Source: Mycobacterium sp. URHB0044
Lineage (GTDB): Bacteria > Actinomycetota > Actinomycetes > Mycobacteriales > Mycobacteriaceae
NCBI RefSeq assembly: GCF_000620625.1
Contig: NZ_JIAW01000020.1
Span: forward strand, 1 to 64,000
DNA length: 64,000 bases
Direction: 5' to 3'
The translations under genes and the position numbers were made by a program. Shown here in pieces: positions 59,028 through 64,000 of the stretch; the stretch's first letter is position 1, and each line of letters starts with the position of its first letter. A model generated the notes under the pieces. The model saw nothing but the letters and a program-made list of their open reading frames with translations, had not been told where the DNA came from and did no database searches.

Positions 59028-59765
59028 ATGCCCATCGCCGTGCGGATGCCCACCCGACTGCTCATTGCCGCCGTGGCAGGACTCGCGATCACCGGCCTCT
59101 CGGCGTGCGACGCGACGTCGGGGCCAACCCCCTCGGCAGGCCCGGACTCCGCCGCCAGGCAGGTCACCGTCGTCGGCGAGGGCGAAGTCCAGGGCACCCC
59201 GGACACGTTAACCACCGACGTCGCGATCGAGTTCCTCGCACCCGACGTGACCACGGCGATGAACCAGACCAGCGAGCGTCAGCAGGCGGTGATCGACGCA
59301 CTGGTCGGCGCGGGCATCGAGCGCAAGGACATCAGCACCACGCAGGTCAGCCTGCAGCCGCAGTTCGGTGACAACAGCACCATCGTCGGCTACCGGGCGA
59401 GCAACGCGCTCAATGTCAAGATCCGCAAGCTGGACTCGGCGTCGCAGGCGCTCGCGCTGATCGTCAGCACGGGCGGCGACGCCACCCGGATCAACTCGGT
59501 GAACTACTCGATCGAGGACGATTCGCAGCTGGTGAAGGACGCCAGGGCGCGGGCATTCAACGACGCCAAGGACCGCGCCGGACAGTACGCGCAGTTGTCC
59601 GGACTGGAACTCGGCAAGGTCGTCTCGATCTCCGAGGTGGCCGGTGCGCCGCAGCCGCCGCAGCCCATGCCGATGCCGCGCTCCGCCATGGCCGATGCCG
59701 TGCCGCTGTCACCGGGTCAGCAGACCGTCGGCTTCTCGGTGACGGTCATCTGGGAGCTCACCTAA
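59028..59765 (+). CDS. lpqG: SIMPL-domain lipoprotein LpqG
   Basis: About 245 residues. The signal peptide (MPTRLLIAAVAGLAITGLSAC) ends in the lipobox LSAC. The mature part is a SIMPL (DUF541) domain: QVTVVGEGEVQGTPDTLTTD, IERKDISTTQVSLQPQFGDN, YSIEDDSQLVKDARARAFND and DRAGQYAQLSGLELGKVVSI. SIMPL proteins are envelope proteins of unclear role, linked to oxidative stress in other bacteria. The ATG at 59028 is preferred; a GTG at 59019 adds three residues. Position matches Rv3623. Confidence 0.86.
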   Translation: MPIAVRMPTRLLIAAVAGLAITGLSACDATSGPTPSAGPDSAARQVTVVGEGEVQGTPDTLTTDVAIEFLAPDVTTAMNQTSERQQAVIDALVGAGIERKDISTTQVSLQPQFGDNSTIVGYRASNALNVKIRKLDSASQALALIVSTGGDATRINSVNYSIEDDSQLVKDARARAFNDAKDRAGQYAQLSGLELGKVVSISEVAGAPQPPQPMPMPRSAMADAVPLSPGQQTVGFSVTVIWELT

Positions 59766-59775
59766 CTAGCAGGGT

Positions 59776-62028
59776 TCATTCCCCGGTCGCTTCGCTCCTG
59801 CCCGCCGCAGCCGAGATCTGCACCGGAATCCCGTTCAACACCGACGTGCCGGACAGCAGGTCCATCGACGTTCCGTCGTTGAGCTGGTTGACGTTCACGC
59901 CTGGTTGACCGGCGGCCACCGACTGCGTGGTTCCGCTGCGGTCGTGGCCCCAGCCGTGCGGCAGCGACACGACGCCGCGCCGGATGGCGTCGGTGATCTC
60001 GACGGGCGCCTCGAGTTCCCCGCCGGGGCCCTTGATGTGCGCGCGGTCCGTGACACCGAGATCGGCCGCGTCGGCGGGGTGGATCTGCAGCGTGCAGCGG
60101 TTCGTGCCGCCCGCCAGGGCAGGCAGGTTGTGCATCCAGCTGTTGTTCGACCTCAGGTGACGGCGCCCGATCAGGACGAAGTCGTCGGCTCCGCGGTCGA
60201 GCGCGGCGCGTAGCCTCACCACGTCGGCGACGATGGTCTCGGGGGCCAGTTCCACCTTGCCCGACGGCGTCCGCAACACCTCGGTCAGCCGTGGCCGCAG
60301 CGGCCCGAGGTCGATTCCGTGCGGCGCCTCGATGAGCCGATTCAACGTCAGCCCTTCGGGTTTCGCGCCGAACGCGTCCCCGTACGGCCCCAGCCGCAAC
60401 ATCATGTCCAGACGGCGTTCGTAACCGCGCGCCGCCGGGAGCATCGCGGTGAGCTCGTCCACCGCGCGGCCTGTCACGGGCGAATCGGGATCGGCGGTCT
60501 CCTTGACCAACGTCGTCGCGATCACCTGTTCGTCGGCAAGCGCGGGGTCGGCGGACGGGCCGAGTCCGTAGAGGATCAGTGCGAGGCGCGACAGGATCTC
60601 CGGCTCGTCCGGCCGGCCGTCGGCCAGTGGAAGCGCCGGTGGCGAGTAGCGCGCGTTGTTGCGCACCGACGCGTTGGCGAGCGCGACGTCGAAGTGGGCG
60701 CTCTGCGACGGCGGCGGTGGCGGGAGGATGACGTCGGCGTGCTTGGTGGTCTCGTTGAGGTACGGGTCGACGCTGAGCATGAAGCCGACGCCGTCGAGTG
60801 CGCGGCTGAGCCGGTCGCCGTCGGGGGCGGAAAGCACGGGATTGCCTGCGATGGTGATCACCGCCTTGACCTGACCTTCGCCTGGCGTCTCGATCTCCTC
60901 GGCGAGCGCCGCGGCCGGAAGTTCGGAGAGCACCTCCGGGTAGCCGGATACCCGGCTGTGCCAGCGCCCGGTCCGAAAGCCGCGGCCCGGCTTGGGCGGA
61001 CGGGCCGCAGGTCCCACCGGCGACTGCGGGAACATCGCGCCGCCCGCCCGGTCCAGATTGCCGGTCAGCACGTTGATCACGTCGACCAGCCAGCTGCCGA
61101 CGGTCCCGAATTCAACCGTGGAGGTGCCGATCCTGCCGTACACCGCCGCTGAGGATGCTCCCGCGATTTCGCGTGCGACGGTACGAATCTCCTCGGCGGA
61201 CACCCCGCAGTGGGCGGCGACGGCCTCCGGCGCGAAATCCCTTGCCACCACCTGGACGTCGTCGACGCCCGTGACGTGGCCCGCCAAGTCGCCGAGGCCG
61301 ACGAGCCCCTCGTCGAACAGCGTGTGCACCACCGCGAGGAGCAGGGCGGCATCCGTGCCGGGGCGCGGCGCGATGTGGTGATCCGCCATGGCCGCCGTGC
61401 GGGTGCGGGCGGGGTCGATCACCACCAGCCGTCCGCCGCGCTTGCGCAGCGCCTTGAGCTTGCCGCCGAAGTCCGCGGCGGTGGCCAGACTCCCGTTGGA
61501 CACCAACGGATTCGCCCCGATGACGACGAGGTGATCGGTGCGGTCGAGATCGGGGACGGTGAATGCGATCGGGTTGCCGAACATGAAGCCCAACGCGACG
61601 TGCTTGGGCATCTGGTCCAGGGTGCTCGCCGAATACACCTGATGGGTGCCGAGGCCGCGGATGATCAGCGGCACGTATAGCGATCCGGCGATGGTGTGGG
61701 CGTTCGGGTTGCCGACGTAGACCGCCACCGACTCCCCGCCACTCTCGGCGACGACGGCGCCAAGACCGCGCGCGGCGGCCTCGAACGCCTCGTCCCAGCC
61801 GACCTCGACCAACTCGCCGTCCTTGCGGATCAGCGGGGCTGTCAACCGGTCGGGGTCGTTGTCGAGCTCGGCGAAGCTGGCGCCCTTGGGGCAGATGAAG
61901 CCCGCGCTGAAGACGTCGTCGTGGTCACCGCGGGCGCCGGTGACCCGGCCGTCGTGGATTTCGAGGGTGAGCCCGCAGGTGGCTTCGCAGAAGGGGCAGA
62001 TTCGCAGCGCCGTCTGGGTGTCCGTCAT
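59776..62028 (-). CDS. Molybdopterin oxidoreductase, formate dehydrogenase-like
   Basis: A 750-residue member of the molybdopterin oxidoreductase family. An N-terminal [4Fe-4S] site (CPFCEATCGL and FICPKGASF), a Mo-cofactor body with NPNAHTIAGSLYVPLIIRGL and VIGANPLVSNGSLATAADFG, and the C-terminal dinucleotide-binding domain (GRRHLRSNNSWMHNLPAL; SLPHGWGHDRSG). The segment where Cys or Sec ligates Mo in formate dehydrogenases reads STLDQMPKHV, so the ligand is not a Cys. ATG 62028 is assumed. The reaction is not predictable. It does not belong to the Rv3623-Rv3624c order, so it is an insertion relative to M. tuberculosis. Confidence 0.85.
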   Translation of the reverse strand: MTDTQTALRICPFCEATCGLTLEIHDGRVTGARGDHDDVFSAGFICPKGASFAELDNDPDRLTAPLIRKDGELVEVGWDEAFEAAARGLGAVVAESGGESVAVYVGNPNAHTIAGSLYVPLIIRGLGTHQVYSASTLDQMPKHVALGFMFGNPIAFTVPDLDRTDHLVVIGANPLVSNGSLATAADFGGKLKALRKRGGRLVVIDPARTRTAAMADHHIAPRPGTDAALLLAVVHTLFDEGLVGLGDLAGHVTGVDDVQVVARDFAPEAVAAHCGVSAEEIRTVAREIAGASSAAVYGRIGTSTVEFGTVGSWLVDVINVLTGNLDRAGGAMFPQSPVGPAARPPKPGRGFRTGRWHSRVSGYPEVLSELPAAALAEEIETPGEGQVKAVITIAGNPVLSAPDGDRLSRALDGVGFMLSVDPYLNETTKHADVILPPPPPSQSAHFDVALANASVRNNARYSPPALPLADGRPDEPEILSRLALILYGLGPSADPALADEQVIATTLVKETADPDSPVTGRAVDELTAMLPAARGYERRLDMMLRLGPYGDAFGAKPEGLTLNRLIEAPHGIDLGPLRPRLTEVLRTPSGKVELAPETIVADVVRLRAALDRGADDFVLIGRRHLRSNNSWMHNLPALAGGTNRCTLQIHPADAADLGVTDRAHIKGPGGELEAPVEITDAIRRGVVSLPHGWGHDRSGTTQSVAAGQPGVNVNQLNDGTSMDLLSGTSVLNGIPVQISAAAGRSEATGE

Positions 62029-62071
62029 GTCGCAGTTCCTTCCGTGACGGCCAACCACCGGGGCAGCGGGG

Positions 62072-62659
62072 TCAGCCCTGCTCGTAGACCTTGGGGTCGA
62101 GGGTGCCGATGTAGGGCAGGTCGCGGTAGCGCTCGGCGTAGTCCAGGCCGTAGCCGACGACGAACTCGTTCGGAATGTCGAAGCCGATGTAGGTGATGTC
62201 GAGGTCGACGCGGACGGCGTCGGGCTTGCGCAGCAACGTGCAGACCTTCAGCGACCGGGGACGGCGGGTGGCGAGGTTGCGAAGCAGCCACTTCAGCGTC
62301 AGGCCGGAGTCGACGATGTCCTCCACGATCAGCACATCGCGGTCGTTGATGTCGCGGTCGAGGTCCTTGAGGATGCGCACCACGCCCGACGACGACGTCG
62401 ACGATCCGTAGGAGCTGACGGCCATGAACTCGAGCTGTGTGGGCAGCGGAATGGCCCTGGCCAGGTCGGTGACGAACATGACGGCGCCCTTGAGCACCGT
62501 GACCAGCAGCAGGTCCTGCCCGTTCTCGGCGACCGCGTCGCGGTAGTTGTCGGCGATGAGTTCACCCAGTTCGGCGGTGCGTGCCTGGATCTCGCTCTCG
62601 GACAGCAGCACCGACTTGATGTCACCCTGGTACGGCTCGGTGGCTGAATTCGCAGGCAC
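62072..62659 (-). CDS. hpt: Hypoxanthine-guanine phosphoribosyltransferase
   Basis: A 195-residue purine salvage enzyme. PRPP motif in DVLIVEDIVDSGLTLKWLL, flexible loop MAVSSYGSSTSSSGVVRILK, and base-binding FVVGYGLDYAERYRDLPYIG. GTG 62659 (PANSATEPYQGDIKSVLLSE) is preferred; a frame to 62695 adds twelve residues. It follows tilS on the same strand with a 58-base gap, the conserved tilS-hpt-ftsH neighbourhood partly interrupted here. Confidence 0.95.
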   Translation of the reverse strand: MPANSATEPYQGDIKSVLLSESEIQARTAELGELIADNYRDAVAENGQDLLLVTVLKGAVMFVTDLARAIPLPTQLEFMAVSSYGSSTSSSGVVRILKDLDRDINDRDVLIVEDIVDSGLTLKWLLRNLATRRPRSLKVCTLLRKPDAVRVDLDITYIGFDIPNEFVVGYGLDYAERYRDLPYIGTLDPKVYEQG

Positions 62660-62717
62660 GGCAACAGCGTGCCACGTTCGCGCGTCTGCGACCAATGCGG
62701 ACCTCGAACCGGCTCGC

Positions 62718-63677
62718 TCAGACCGGTTCGCGGTAGGTGATCAGCAGGCCTGCGCGACGGCCCACGAACAACCGCTCGTTGCGCAGCGGGGACCCGACCG
62801 CGACGCCGCCCTGCCCCCGCCAGTCCGTGACGAGGCGGTCGACGCCACGGAGCTGGACGTCGGTGAGGCCGCTTGCCTCGCCGGTCAACAGCCAGCGACG
62901 AATCACCCGGCGCCGGACCGCGGTGGGCAGCTCGGACAGGGGCGCGGTATCGAGTCCATCCCCGGTCGTCACCGCTGCCGCGGCGAGGTCCGCGATGTCG
63001 TCGAGGGTGTCGGTGTCCTCGCGCAGCGCGGCGGCGGTGCGGGCCAGCGCCTCGGCCACCCCGCCACCGAGCACGTCCTCCAGCAGCGGCAGCACCTCGG
63101 CGCGCAGCCGCACGCGGGTGAACCGGCGATCGTCGTTGTGCGGATCCTGCCACGGCGTCAGCCCCAACTCCTCGCACGCGGCGCGAGTGACGGCGCGTCG
63201 CACGCCGAGCAGCGGCCGACACCACGGCGGATCCCAGGGCCGCATGCCGGCGATCGAGCGTGAGCCGGAGCCGCGGCCCAGCCCCAACAACACCGTCTCG
63301 GCCTGATCGTCGAGCGTGTGCGCGAGCAGGACCGGTGCACCGTCACGCGCGGCGTCAAGGGCCCCGTAACGCGCCGTTCGAGCGGCCGCCTCGGGACCGC
63401 CCGCCGAGCCGACATCGACCCGAAGCACGTGGGCCCCAACGCAACCCATGGCCAGCGCGTGATCGCGCGCGGTGGCCGCGACGTGCGCCGAGTCAGTCTG
63501 CAGCCCGTGGTCGACGATGAGCGCCGTGGTGGGACGCAGCCGCGCCGCGACCGCCGTGAGGGCCAGCGAGTCGGCGCCGCCCGACAACCCGACGCACCAC
63601 GGCCCGTCGGTCAGGTGGAGCCGGGCGGCCTCGGCGACCGCCCGCTGCAGCGTCGCTAGAGAACCCGGTCGATCCAT
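62718..63677 (-). CDS. tilS: tRNA(Ile)-lysidine synthetase
   Basis: A 319-residue N-type ATP pyrophosphatase that converts the wobble C of tRNA-Ile(CAU) to lysidine. PP-loop SGGADSLALTAV at about residues 30-41, HTLDDQAETVLLGLGRGSGS, and ITRAACEELGLTPWQDPHND-type residues (VTRAACEELGLTPWQDPHND). The C-terminal domain (about 250-319) is shorter than in E. coli, as in mycobacteria. Start at 63677 within the end of the upstream gene (22-base overlap). Confidence 0.93.
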   Translation of the reverse strand: MDRPGSLATLQRAVAEAARLHLTDGPWCVGLSGGADSLALTAVAARLRPTTALIVDHGLQTDSAHVAATARDHALAMGCVGAHVLRVDVGSAGGPEAAARTARYGALDAARDGAPVLLAHTLDDQAETVLLGLGRGSGSRSIAGMRPWDPPWCRPLLGVRRAVTRAACEELGLTPWQDPHNDDRRFTRVRLRAEVLPLLEDVLGGGVAEALARTAAALREDTDTLDDIADLAAAAVTTGDGLDTAPLSELPTAVRRRVIRRWLLTGEASGLTDVQLRGVDRLVTDWRGQGGVAVGSPLRNERLFVGRRAGLLITYREPV

Positions 63678-64000
63678 CTTTGCGGTTCGTCGACTTCGCT
63701 TGGCAGCGGCAGGGTTTCGGGACTCGTCCAGACGGTGTTGAACCTCGCCATGCCGACGGTTGACACCACGTGGTCGACGAACGCCTTGCCGCGGGTGTAC
63801 TGGCTGAGCTTCGCGTCGAAGCCGAGCAGCGCCCGCACCACGCGCTGCAGCGGTGGCTGCTTGCGCCCGCGCCGTTCGTTGAACCGGCGCCGGATGGTCG
63901 CCACCGACGGCACCACGGCGGGCCCGACGGCATCCATCACGTGATCGGCATGCCCCTCCAGAAGCGTGCCCAGCACCAGCAGTTGATCGAGCGCCTCGCG
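63656..64000 (-). CDS. Zinc metalloprotease-like DUF2342 protein, C-terminal part
   Basis: The last 114 or so residues of a minus-strand gene entering from the right edge. It contains LVLGTLLEGHADHVMDAVGP, where EGHADH looks like the zinc-binding helix of the DUF2342 (zincin-like, F420-associated) family, then VVPSVATIRRRFNERRGRKQ and FDAKLSQYTRGKAFVDHVVS. It corresponds to Rv3626c, the neighbour of tilS. The N-terminal part is outside the window, so length and start cannot be given. Function of the family unknown. Confidence 0.85.
   Translation of the reverse strand, partial: REALDQLLVLGTLLEGHADHVMDAVGPAVVPSVATIRRRFNERRGRKQPPLQRVVRALLGFDAKLSQYTRGKAFVDHVVSTVGMARFNTVWTSPETLPLPSEVDEPQRWIDRVL

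Noticed and set aside
1..64000. tRNA, rRNA, integrase or complete insertion sequence
   Set aside because: No cloverleaf-like pattern, rRNA stretch, transposase motif or attachment-site duplication was recognised; a tRNA scan could still find one I missed.

Overview
The window is chromosomal DNA of a high-GC actinobacterium, almost certainly a rapidly growing mycobacterium (Mycolicibacterium type). From about 7 kb to the right edge the gene order follows Mycobacterium tuberculosis Rv3567c-Rv3626c closely: hsaBCDA, kshB, fadE34, kstR, a LacI regulator, rlmB, cysS, ispF, carD, lpqE, radA, disA, a carbonic anhydrase, mutY, mhuD, lpqF, clpC1, lsr2, lysS, coaX, panD, panC, folK, folB, folP, folE, ftsH, ephA, lpqG, hpt and tilS. 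Locus names are used from memory as family labels; no search was run.

Layout. 1-7 kb is accessory: a partial DUF222/13E12-type protein, a divergent LysR with an MFS-SDR (hydroxybutyrate-type) pair, an alpha/beta hydrolase coupled to a two-repeat lipoprotein, and a PGRS-type glycine-rich protein with a signal-like N-terminus instead of a PE domain. 7-16 kb is the KstR cholesterol-ring regulon: hsaA-D-C-B (minus) diverges from kshB (plus), and fadE34 diverges from kstR. KstR-type palindromes lie in both divergent promoters. 16-25 kb holds otsB, a LacI regulator, a Zur-box-preceded zinc ABC transporter, a rhodanese, and a translationally coupled bluB-pxpA-MBL-permease operon. 25-41 kb is core information and redox genes, with accessory inserts: a cyclase carrying a degenerate hydrolase domain, a GlxA-type regulator beside two tandem paralogous micro-membrane-protein genes, and a cobalamin-riboswitch-led cbtB-cbtA-phosphatase operon. 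41.9-56.7 kb is a long minus-strand block: clpC1, lsr2, lysS, pantothenate/CoA genes, folate genes and ftsH. 56.8-64 kb holds ephA, a luciferase-like oxidoreductase, lpqG, a molybdopterin oxidoreductase, hpt, tilS and the end of a DUF2342-type protein.

How the genes work together. HsaA/HsaB hydroxylate the opened steroid ring A/B product, HsaC cleaves it and HsaD hydrolyses the meta-cleavage product. KshB feeds electrons to KshA, FadE34 works on the side chain, and KstR represses the set. FolE-FolB-FolP-FolK make dihydropteroate, and PanC-PanD-CoaX supply pantothenate and its phosphorylation. BluB (lower-ligand synthesis) and CbtAB (cobalt uptake under a B12 riboswitch) give a cobalamin theme.

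Most worth a second look: the duplicated gene-plus-promoter pair beside the GlxA regulator, the palindrome and 13-codon leader before a SnoaL-like gene, the absence of ispD between carD and ispF, the GC mosaic within lysS, and the riboswitch operon with a phosphatase lacking its RHG motif. I found no tRNA, rRNA, CRISPR array or complete insertion sequence.
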